Below are positions 1-5,245 of a DNA stretch of 23,281 nucleotides, piece by piece. The notes beneath the pieces are model-generated. The model was not told the DNA's origin. It did not search any database and saw nothing but the letters and a program-made list of their open reading frames with translations. A program made the translations under genes and the position numbers. The stretch is from a virus. Positions within the stretch are counted from its first letter, which is position 1; every line of letters starts with the position of its first letter. The DNA lies in the IMG/VR virus record IMGVR_UViG_3300028608_000082, positions 1 to 23,281 of that record; one strand, written 5' to 3'.

Positions 1-590
1 ATGATGACTGGCCGCGCCTGACCTCCGCAGTCAACAGGATCATGGATGCGCCGCTCTACATCAGCGATAAATCTGGCCTGACTGTGGCGCGCATCCGCAG
101 CATTTGCCGGCAGGTGAAGCGCAAGCACGGTTTGGATGTGGTGGTTATCGACTACATCGGTCTGATCGGCTCCGACGGTAAGGCGTTCAACCGAACCGCC
201 GAACTCGGGAAGATCTCCACCGGAATCGTCAACATCGCCAAGGAGCTGGAGGTGCCGGTGATCCTTCTGGCGCAGCTCAACCGCGACTCGACGAAGCGCC
301 CGGGCAAGAAGCCGATCGCTTCTGACTTGCGCGACTCCGGCCAGATCGAGGCGGATGCCCATTGCATCATCCTTGTTCACCGCGACAACGACTCGGAGGA
401 GGGCCAGAACGGCGTCACGGAGCTGATCATGCCCAAGTGCAGGCACGCGCCAGTTGGCTCTTGTCTGGTACAGCAGCAGGGCCAGTACGCTCGCTTCGTC
501 AACTTCGCGGGCAATCGTGAGCCGAGTAACGAGGAAGTCGAAATGGGCCGCTCCTTTGCCAGCCAGTACCGGGGGAAGGCGCAGTCATGA
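1..590 (+). CDS. DnaB-like replicative DNA helicase, C-terminal part (5' end outside window)
   Basis: This is the C-terminal RecA-type ATPase half of a phage replicative helicase that unwinds the replication fork. The frame is already open at the window edge (from base 3, reading DDWPRLTSAV), so the ATG at 42 is internal and the gene is truncated only by the window. Visible motifs are the Walker B strand VVVIDYIGLI, then VPVILLAQLNRD, then SDLRDSGQIEADA and the C-terminal GQYARFVNFAGN. They occur in the same order and spacing as in bacterial DnaB (IDYLQLM, LSQLNR, SDLRESGSIEQDAD, GQWSRFDNYAG). Walker A lies upstream of the window. The stop overlaps the recombinase start by 4 bp (ATGA), so the two genes are probably translationally coupled. 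The family call is strong; whether the full protein has a DnaB-type N-terminal domain cannot be seen. Confidence 0.9.
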   Translation, partial: DDWPRLTSAVNRIMDAPLYISDKSGLTVARIRSICRQVKRKHGLDVVVIDYIGLIGSDGKAFNRTAELGKISTGIVNIAKELEVPVILLAQLNRDSTKRPGKKPIASDLRDSGQIEADAHCIILVHRDNDSEEGQNGVTELIMPKCRHAPVGSCLVQQQGQYARFVNFAGNREPSNEEVEMGRSFASQYRGKAQS

Positions 591-1948
591 CGATCACCCC
601 GAAAACCATCGCAGTCGCCCTGAGTGACGCCGAGATCCGCCGGCACCAGAACAGCGAAGTTCGCCAGCTACGTGATCCCCGGTACCGCCAATTGCGTTTC
701 CGGTATTCCACCGTGGACCGAACCCGAGGCGCTTGGCATGTCGTCATCGCTGGTAAGTGGGGCAAGGCTGGTGATTACCCAGGAATCAACGTCAAGGCGA
801 TGCTGGCCACGTTGCCGGCCATCCTTACGCGCCGGTCCGCCGACCCGGTGGCCAAGTCCACGGCCACCAACTGGTCAACGATGGGCGAGCTGCTCACCTG
901 GTATGAGGACCGCATGACCCGGGACCGCTCACTGTCTGGGAAGCGCAAGGCCAGCGCCAAGTCGGCATTGAAGCGGCACCTGAACCCGCGACTGGGGCAA
1001 CTGGCGCTCGCTGAGTTGGACAGGCCGGCCATTGACCGTCTGCTGCTGATGCCGATGCAAGAACGGTACGCCCTGTCGTTCGTTCGTTCGGTCTGGGGCG
1101 TGCTTGGCGTGGCTGTCCGCCAGGCGTATCGCCTCGATCTGCTGGCGGTGAACCCGCTGGCCGGCCTGGAGTTCACCGACTTCGTGAGGACCAAAATCAA
1201 AGCGAAAGCCGCGCGACTGCACAGCGACGACGTGCCGGGCCTGCTGCAGGTGCTGGCGGATCGCTTTGACGGACTACCGGTGGGCTGCGCGCTCGCTGGC
1301 TTGATGCTCTGCCACGGCACGCGTCTTGGTGAGACCCGCCTGGCCCGCTGGAAAAACGTCAACACTGCGACCGGCAAGTGGTTCATCCCGGCGGCGGACA
1401 CGAAGACCAAGGCTGCGCACACCCTGCCGCTGACCGACCAGGCCAAGGCGCTGATTGAACGGTATCGGCGCGTGCAGCAGGAGAACGGCTACACCGGGCA
1501 GTTCCTGTTCCCGGGCAGCTCCGGGCGTGCGCTCAGCGCCACGAAGGCGAGCACGATCTTCAGTCACTTGGCCCATGGCGAATGGTCGAGCCACGACCTG
1601 CGTAAGGTGGCCCGAACGGCGTGGGCGGACCTAGGCGTCGACTACATGGTCGGTGAGCTGCTGCTGAACCACGCGATGAAGGATCTGGACCAGGCCTACA
1701 TCCATACGGCCGCCGAACAACTCAAACGGCAGGCTCTGGAGACCTGGCACAACTGGCTCGATCAACGGGGGTTTGAGGCTTTGCATAGCGAGACATTCGC
1801 GAGACACGAAGGCGAGGATAAACCCGTAGATGCCGCGTGCGGCGAGGGTTTCAGCGCAAATAAGTATCCACTTCCGAGGAGGAAGTTTTTAGACAACCGC
1901 GACACCGAGAGCACCCAAAACCAGCAGCCAGGAGACGGCAATGAGTAA
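587..1948 (+). CDS. Tyrosine-type site-specific recombinase (phage integrase family)
   Basis: This 453-aa tyrosine recombinase would cut and rejoin DNA at specific sites. The catalytic set is intact: R246 (HGTRLGE), a candidate beta-hairpin K275, H336 and R339 (HDLR), H362 (LLNH) and the nucleophile Y371 (AYIH). A SAM-like core-binding domain spans roughly residues 95-190. About 80 residues follow Y371 and end in a low-complexity polar tail, which is unusually long. The gene starts 4 bp inside the helicase gene and ends 8 bp inside the next gene, so it belongs to the early operon. It does not sit beside an obvious att site or an excisionase gene at a phage end. It could be the phage integrase of a permuted map, or a second recombinase in the position occupied by nin-type genes in lambda. 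Enzyme class is certain; biological role is open. Confidence 0.93.
   Translation: MTITPKTIAVALSDAEIRRHQNSEVRQLRDPRYRQLRFRYSTVDRTRGAWHVVIAGKWGKAGDYPGINVKAMLATLPAILTRRSADPVAKSTATNWSTMGELLTWYEDRMTRDRSLSGKRKASAKSALKRHLNPRLGQLALAELDRPAIDRLLLMPMQERYALSFVRSVWGVLGVAVRQAYRLDLLAVNPLAGLEFTDFVRTKIKAKAARLHSDDVPGLLQVLADRFDGLPVGCALAGLMLCHGTRLGETRLARWKNVNTATGKWFIPAADTKTKAAHTLPLTDQAKALIERYRRVQQENGYTGQFLFPGSSGRALSATKASTIFSHLAHGEWSSHDLRKVARTAWADLGVDYMVGELLLNHAMKDLDQAYIHTAAEQLKRQALETWHNWLDQRGFEALHSETFARHEGEDKPVDAACGEGFSANKYPLPRRKFLDNRDTESTQNQQPGDGNE
1870..1890 (+). terminator. Possible intragenic Rho-independent terminator in the recombinase 3' end
   Basis: ACTTCC (1870-1875) pairs with GGAAGT (1881-1886) across a GAGGA loop and runs directly into TTTTT (1886-1890). 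The stem is only 6 bp and half A/T, so it would be weak. It lies inside the polar C-terminal tail codons of the recombinase. If it works it would attenuate transcription before the antiterminator gene. Confidence 0.35.
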
Positions 1949-2228
1949 CGTGACAGCGGCATTGCCGCGCAAAAGCATGAGTGACCTGGAGCGGCGCTTT
2001 CTGAAGATCGCGGGTGAGGAGTTGGCCAAGGTCAAAGTTGGTGGGCCGAACGCGCTGGCTTACCTGCTCGACATGGTTGCCAGTTGGCACGGCAGCCGCG
2101 CACAGATCGGCTTCCACGACTTCGGTCAGCGCTGGTTAATTGATGGCAACGCGAAAAACAAACCTGCCGATCGGTTGCTTCGCGACCTGTTTGGCCTGAG
2201 TGATCCGGATCCGAGGAAGGCGGCATGA
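1941..2228 (+). CDS. Conserved-looking small phage protein, function unknown
   Basis: This 95-aa, mixed-charge soluble protein is not one I can assign to a family. It starts at ATG 1941, overlapping the recombinase stop by 8 bp, and overlaps the antiterminator start by 4 bp (ATGA at 2225), so all three are read from one mRNA. Residues 10-60 look helical (DLERRFLKIAGEEL, NALAYLLDMVASW). There is no signal peptide and no cysteine cluster. Its position between a recombinase and a Q-type antiterminator is where lambdoid phages carry small nin-region genes. The coding call rests on tight spacing and intact reading frame; no function is claimed. Confidence 0.75.
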   Translation: MSNVTAALPRKSMSDLERRFLKIAGEELAKVKVGGPNALAYLLDMVASWHGSRAQIGFHDFGQRWLIDGNAKNKPADRLLRDLFGLSDPDPRKAA

Positions 2229-2614
2229 AGAAACGCACTTATGTAGGCAAAGCCTTGGGCGATACCGAGTGGCTTCTGGAGCAGTGGGGGTTCTGGCGCA
2301 TGGACGGGATGGGCGTACCGAGCTACGTGTCGCCGCTCTACACGTTGATGCGAGACAATACGCCGTGTGTAGGTGGCGTGAAGGAATACAGCTTGACCGA
2401 TGAACTGGCGTTGGTGATCGACGGCGCTGTTGCCCGACTGATCAGCCGGGATGTGCAGATGGGCGACTTCATCTGGCTCTACTTCGGTGCCAAGTGGCCC
2501 GCTCTCCGAATTGCGAGAGCCGCGGGTATCGGCGAGGCAAAGGCGCGGGAGATTATCAAGGCCGGTGTGGCCTGGGTGGACTGTGCGCTGGAGGGGATTC
2601 GCGAGGCTGCTTAA
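2225..2614 (+). CDS. Q-type late antitermination protein
   Basis: This 129-aa protein resembles the Phage_antitermQ family of lambdoid phages. These proteins load onto RNA polymerase at the late promoter and let it read through terminators into lysis and structural genes. Visible landmarks are the N-terminal LLEQWGFWRMDG, the central YVSPLYTLMRDN, and a helix-turn-helix-like C-terminal segment (GDFIWLYFGAKWPALRIARAAGIGEAKAREII, quoted here only as a region at about residues 80-112) ending in VAWVDCALEGI. It is the last gene of the early operon and is followed by a strong terminator. Three hairpin terminators lie between it and the holin, which fits a late operon that needs antitermination. 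The family call comes from memory of homologues and has good but not complete certainty. Confidence 0.8.
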   Translation: MKKRTYVGKALGDTEWLLEQWGFWRMDGMGVPSYVSPLYTLMRDNTPCVGGVKEYSLTDELALVIDGAVARLISRDVQMGDFIWLYFGAKWPALRIARAAGIGEAKAREIIKAGVAWVDCALEGIREAA

Positions 2615-2686
2615 AAAGTCTTTCCACGCGGATAAACACCTGTTTTCATGGCACCGTGTTCAGCTTTTCAAGCGCGACACCCATTC

Positions 2687-2717
2687 AAAAAGCCCCGACG
2701 ACTTGTTGGGGCTTTTT
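2687..2717 (+). terminator. Rho-independent terminator after the antiterminator gene
   Basis: AAAAAGCCCCGAC (2687-2699) pairs with GTTGGGGCTTTTT (2705-2717), with one G-U pair and a 5-nt loop. The A-tract/T-tract flanks make it usable in both directions. It closes the early operon 70 nt after the antiterminator stop and may be the first late terminator that the Q-like protein overrides. Confidence 0.88.
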
Positions 2718-2733
2718 GTTGGCCCGCAGTCTT

Positions 2734-2774
2734 TTGAGATTTGGATGATGTCTATATGATGGCATTGTCATCAT
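2734..2774 (+). promoter_or_regulatory. Candidate promoter with overlapping dyad before the membrane-protein gene
   Basis: TTGAGA (2734-2739) and TATGAT (2755-2760) each match the sigma-70 boxes at 5 of 6 positions, but the 15-bp spacer is short. A dyad, ATGATG (2756-2761) against CATCAT (2769-2774), overlaps the -10 box and is a plausible operator. It sits just after a terminator and before the single gene at 2793, as expected for a self-contained unit. Confidence 0.35.
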
Positions 2775-2792
2775 CGATTAGAAGGGAATCTC

Positions 2793-3155
2793 ATGCGGTC
2801 ATTATTTGCGAAAACATTTGGCGGGTTGAGCGGTCCGGTGTATCTGCGGCATTTTTTGTTCGGTGCGGTTATCGCGGCATTGCTAATCACTGTTTCAGTC
2901 AGCGGTAACCACCAGCCAAATTATGGTTTCATCGCCTTCGTGCTGATCAACACCGTGCTGTATCCATACGCAAGGTTCGTCTACGAGAGCGTGGTTAACT
3001 ACATTGTTGGGAACAATCAGTTTTATTGGAACGCCGTCACGTTCGTGATCGTGAAATATTTCACGATCACGATGTGCTGGGCTTTCGCGATCTTCATCGC
3101 CCCCGTTGGGCTGATCTATCTGTTCTTCCGTAATAGCAAGCGTTCAGCGATGTGA
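2793..3155 (+). CDS. Small multi-pass inner-membrane protein, function unknown
   Basis: This 120-aa protein has hydrophobic segments at about residues 20-37, 44-60 and 80-112; the last is long enough for one or two passes. A basic tail follows (FFRNSKRSAM). The start is supported by an AGAAGGGA ribosome binding site about 6 nt upstream of ATG 2793. The gene has a candidate promoter upstream and a terminator downstream and is not coupled to its neighbours, so it looks like an independently expressed moron-type unit. I do not recognise a family. Its place between the antiterminator and the holin might suggest a lysis or membrane role, but nothing in the sequence proves it. The codons for residues 84-93 are written as a 30-bp perfect palindrome. 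Confidence 0.75.
   Translation: MRSLFAKTFGGLSGPVYLRHFLFGAVIAALLITVSVSGNHQPNYGFIAFVLINTVLYPYARFVYESVVNYIVGNNQFYWNAVTFVIVKYFTITMCWAFAIFIAPVGLIYLFFRNSKRSAM
3043..3072. repeat. 30-bp perfect palindrome inside the membrane-protein gene
   Basis: The 15 bases from 3043 (TCGTGATCGTGAAAT) are followed directly by their exact reverse complement through 3072, with no spacer. A further CAC (3038-3040) / GTG (3074-3076) pair flanks it after a small bulge. It encodes the start of the last membrane segment. It can act as a protein-binding dyad in DNA or a long hairpin in mRNA. Confidence 0.9.
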
Positions 3156-3163
3156 CGCTAGTC

Positions 3164-3193
3164 GAAAGCCCGGCCATTGAGTCGGACTTTTTT
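3164..3193 (+). terminator. Probable Rho-independent terminator after the membrane-protein gene
   Basis: GAAAGCCCGGC pairs imperfectly with GTCGGACTTTTTT around a short CATTGA loop, with one mismatch and one G-U pair, and runs into a T tract at 3188-3193. It begins 9 nt after the stop of the upstream gene. Confidence 0.6.
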
Positions 3194-3255
3194 ATTTGCG
3201 TAGCTGAGAGATATCCTCGAGCTTCATCTTTTTTGATCGAATAGGAAGGCACTAC

Positions 3256-3498
3256 ATGAGACGGGACATTCAACTGGCGAGGCTGATCCTCACTCACGTG
3301 CAGGCATTCGCGGTAATCGATGGGGTACGGGAAGCGGCGGCGAATATTTACGTCAAGGAAGCTTCTTCACAGGATCAACAGTTGGTTGACTATCACTTCG
3401 ACCTTTTGGCGAATGACGGTTATCTGTTGCGCAGTCACGGGCTTGTCCAGTTGACCTGGGCAGGGCACGATTTGCTTGACTCCCTACTGGCTAAGTAA
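3256..3498 (+). CDS. DUF2513-like small protein (winged-helix-type)
   Basis: This 80-aa protein opens with MRRDIQLARLILTHV and ends with a GLVQLTWAGHDLLDSL segment. That is the DUF2513 pattern: a basic N-terminal RD-x(2)-LAR-x-IL helix, a central YHFDLLANDGYL helix and a terminal LTWxGHDLLD. DUF2513 proteins are small phage and mobile-element proteins with a winged-helix-like predicted fold and no settled function. The start has an AGGAAGG ribosome binding site about 8 nt upstream. It stands alone, flanked by terminators at 3164 and 3551. A DNA-binding role is inference from the fold. Confidence 0.75.
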   Translation: MRRDIQLARLILTHVQAFAVIDGVREAAANIYVKEASSQDQQLVDYHFDLLANDGYLLRSHGLVQLTWAGHDLLDSLLAK

Positions 3499-3550
3499 AT
3501 CTGCCCAACTCGGATCACACGATCTGAGAGGTGCGCGCATTCACCTATTT

Positions 3551-3577
3551 AAGCCTCGGCATTCGCCGGGGCTTTTT
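3551..3577 (+). terminator. Rho-independent terminator upstream of the lysis genes
   Basis: AAGCCTCGGC (3551-3560) pairs with GCCGGGGCTT (3565-3574), with one T-G pair and an ATTC loop, and ends in a T tract through 3577. It is the third terminator between the antiterminator and the holin. It ends the DUF2513-like unit and would have to be bypassed for late transcription coming from upstream. Confidence 0.82.
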
Positions 3578-3641
3578 CGTCTTTGGCTCCACCACACCCA
3601 TTGCTCCGAGCTGGGAGTGCTGCTGGAGCCGGATCTATTCG

Positions 3642-3657
3642 CTCCCCGAAAGGGAGG
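3642..3657 (+). promoter_or_regulatory. Hairpin that covers the holin ribosome binding site
   Basis: CTCCC (3642-3646) can pair with GGGAG (3652-3656) around a CGAAA loop. The 3' arm is the Shine-Dalgarno sequence GGGAGG itself, 8 nt before the first holin ATG. In the hairpin form, initiation at 3666 should be repressed. This resembles in principle the sdi structure that tunes start choice in the lambda S gene. Confidence 0.55.
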
Positions 3658-3665
3658 ATGCCGAG

Positions 3666-3995
3666 ATGCCAAACATGCCCGACAAACCAGACACCTGGCT
3701 GCTCGTTCTCGCGTGGCTGAGTCAGCACGCGCCGACGATCTATGCGGGCGCGCTGTCATTCGTTGTGGCTGGTTTGCGAATTATCTATGGCGGCGGAACA
3801 CGGCGGCAGGCGCTGCTCGAAGCCTCGCTCTGCACACTGATCACCATTGGCCTGATCCCGCTGCTGGAGTACTTCGGTCTTCCTCAGAACCTCGCTACTG
3901 CTGCCGGTGTGTTCATCGGCTTCCTCGGCGTGAAGAAGATCGCCGACCTGGCTGATCGATTCGCCGACTTCAAGTTGCCTCGGCGTGCTGAGTGA
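3666..3995 (+). CDS. Lambda S-like holin, with two candidate starts
   Basis: This 109-aa phage holin of the lambda S family forms lethal pores in the inner membrane that time lysis. Three hydrophobic segments are visible at about residues 17-40, 50-68 and 78-97. The C-terminal pattern VFIGFLGVKKIADLADRFA parallels lambda S VFIGYIGTDSIGSLIKRFA. The start at ATG 3666 has an ideal GGGAGG 8 nt upstream, so a longer frame from 3531 that crosses a terminator is rejected. A second ATG at 3675 (MPNMPDKPD) mirrors the S107/S105 dual start of lambda (MKMPEK). Here, however, the extra residues are M-P-N, with no lysine. The stop overlaps the next ORF (TGATG). No endolysin follows. Confidence 0.9.
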   Translation: MPNMPDKPDTWLLVLAWLSQHAPTIYAGALSFVVAGLRIIYGGGTRRQALLEASLCTLITIGLIPLLEYFGLPQNLATAAGVFIGFLGVKKIADLADRFADFKLPRRAE

Positions 3996-4177
3996 TGCCG
4001 TGCAGTGGGTGCGCCGCCCGGCGCGAGTGGATCAAGAAGTGGAGCAAGGTGGCGTATGAACGATCCATTGATCTCATTGCTGGAAAGACTGGTGATCGCC
4101 CAAGAGAGCACAGCCCAGTCGATGAGCGAGGTAGCGGATCGACTGGACCTGTTGATCCAGGCGATGGGCGAGGATGA
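3995..4177 (+). CDS. Possible small CxxC protein coupled to the holin
   Basis: This 60-aa ORF begins at the ATG of TGATG, where the holin stops, a classic coupling arrangement. The first 25 residues look protein-like: a CSGC motif followed by a basic amphipathic stretch (AARREWIKKWSKVAYERS). The remaining residues are polar and low-quality, and the ORF overlaps the next gene by more than 120 nt in another frame. One explanation is that only the N-terminal part is under selection. The function is unknown; a lysis accessory role is only suggested by position. It may be a chance ORF. Confidence 0.45.
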   Translation: MPCSGCAARREWIKKWSKVAYERSIDLIAGKTGDRPREHSPVDERGSGSTGPVDPGDGRG

Positions 4178-4235
4178 GCCAGAAGATCCTGATGCTCAGC
4201 CACTCACTTATATGGATGGCACGCCATGCCGCTGA
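4056..4235 (+). CDS. Small acidic helical phage protein, function unknown
   Basis: This 59-aa protein reads MNDPLISLLERLVIAQEST, then a helical SEVADRLDLLIQAM segment and an acidic EDEPEDPD tail. The start at 4056 is chosen over the longer frame from 4005 because AAGGTGG lies about 6 nt upstream and the upstream residues are low-complexity translation of the preceding ORF. The leucine/isoleucine spacing suggests a short coiled coil. Its stop overlaps the HNH gene start by 10 bp. Small proteins of this type occur between holin and HNH or terminase genes in other Pseudomonas phages, from memory; no function is known to me. Confidence 0.65.
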   Translation: MNDPLISLLERLVIAQESTAQSMSEVADRLDLLIQAMGEDEPEDPDAQPLTYMDGTPCR

Positions 4236-4600
4236 GGCCGCAGAAGCCATGCAACGCCCAGGGCTGCAACGTGCTGACCCGCAACCCTCGTTACTGTGAT
4301 GCTCACTCTCACCTATTGAAGAGCGCGGCCAGGGCCAAGCCGCGGGAGAGCAGTACGAAGCGGCACTACAACTACAAGTGGCAGCAGGCGAGGGCAGGCT
4401 GGCTAGCCAAGTACCCGCTGTGTCGGCACTGCTCAGCCAGAGGACTGGTGGTTGTGGCCACCGATGTCGACCACATCATCCCGCACAAGAACGACATGGC
4501 CCTGTTCTGGGACAAGACCAACTGGCAAAGCCTGTGCGGTCCGTGCCATTCAGCCAAAACGGCCGCCGAGGACGGCGGATTCGGCAATGCGCGGCGCTGA
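4226..4600 (+). CDS. HNH endonuclease next to terminase
   Basis: This 124-aa HNH nuclease carries the zinc-binding pairs CRHC (C66, C69) and CGPC (C104, C107), which frame the catalytic DVDHIIPH segment (D82, H83), N99 in KTNWQSL and H108. An additional N-terminal set (C9, C14, C24, H27) could bind a second metal. HNH proteins coded next to the terminase are known to assist specific DNA cleavage at cos during packaging in HK97-type phages. Here the gene immediately precedes the G-rich gap and TerS, in that same arrangement. The start ATG 4226 overlaps the upstream gene by 10 bp. The family is certain; the packaging role is a well-supported inference. Confidence 0.93.
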   Translation: MPLRPQKPCNAQGCNVLTRNPRYCDAHSHLLKSAARAKPRESSTKRHYNYKWQQARAGWLAKYPLCRHCSARGLVVVATDVDHIIPHKNDMALFWDKTNWQSLCGPCHSAKTAAEDGGFGNARR

Positions 4601-4759
4601 AAACAGAAAAACCCCGGGAAAACAGTGAAATTCGACCAAATGAGAGCGATTCGCGCTCAAGGGGAGGGGGAGGGTCGAAAGTCTGGGGCATATTTTTTCT
4701 AGACCGCGCCCTCAATCGTTTTCTTACACCCGCGAAATTAAAAATTCAGGAGTTGCGCG
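4601..4759. other. Non-coding HNH-terS gap, candidate cos region
   Basis: No convincing ORF fills this 159-nt gap, the only sizeable non-coding stretch among the packaging genes. It contains a short hairpin (GAGCG 4644-4648 / CGCTC 4654-4658), then a purine tract with four G runs at 4661-4664, 4666-4670, 4672-4674 and 4684-4687, then an A/T patch (4689-4701) and GACCGCGCCC (4703-4712). Cos-type HK97-like phages keep cos just upstream of terS, and G-rich tracts followed by a GC-rich core are common there. The exact cut positions cannot be read from sequence alone. Confidence 0.5.
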
Positions 4760-5245
4760 ATGGGAGGCACCGCCACGGTCGCCGGCCGTGGTCGCAAACC
4801 CAAGCCAACGGCCAAGAAAGCACTCGCCGGAAACCCCGGCAAGCGCGCGCTGAATACAGCTGAGCCACAGTTTTCCAAAATCACTCAGATCGATCCGCCG
4901 GAGTGGCTCAGCGCTCGAGCCGCCACCATGTGGAACATGATTGTTCCCGAACTGCTGCGGGAGAACGTGGTAGCTATCACTGACCTGCACAACGTCGAGG
5001 CCTTCTGTAGTGCCTATGACAACTGGCGGCTCGCGCAGGAATCGATCCAGCAGCACGGCATCGTTGTCGCCGGCGCCACCGGCGGGCCGATGAAGAACCC
5101 CGCGTTGACCGCCGCGAACGAAACGATGCGCCAGATGGTGACCTTCGGTTCGATGCTCGGCCTGGATCCTGCCAGCCGCACACGGCTGATCGGCGGCAAC
5201 AAGGAGAAAGAGACCAACGAATTCGCCAAACTACTGAGTAGCTGA
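4760..5245 (+). CDS. terS: Terminase small subunit, P27 family
   Basis: This 161-aa terminase small subunit recognises the packaging site and hands DNA to the large subunit. It has the P27-family layout: a basic Gly/Lys/Pro-rich N-terminus ([21 protein letters not shown]), a [21 protein letters not shown] helix region, then the paired helices around residues 75-135 ([24 protein letters not shown]) and the terminal [11 protein letters not shown] segment. An AGGAG ribosome binding site precedes ATG 4760. The stop overlaps the terL start (TGATG at 5243-5247), so the two subunits are coupled. It lies directly downstream of the presumed cos region and HNH nuclease. Confidence 0.92.
   Translation: MGGTATVAGRGRKPKPTAKKALAGNPGKRALNTAEPQFSKITQIDPPEWLSARAATMWNMIVPELLRENVVAITDLHNVEAFCSAYDNWRLAQESIQQHGIVVAGATGGPMKNPALTAANETMRQMVTFGSMLGLDPASRTRLIGGNKEKETNEFAKLLSS

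Noticed and set aside
775-1446. 223-aa - strand frame
   Set aside because: It is antisense to the recombinase catalytic region and is Ser/Arg-rich with no domain pattern.
3531-3665. Upstream extension of the holin frame from 3531
   Set aside because: It would be translated from inside a terminator and lacks a ribosome binding site. Homology with lambda S starts at 3666.
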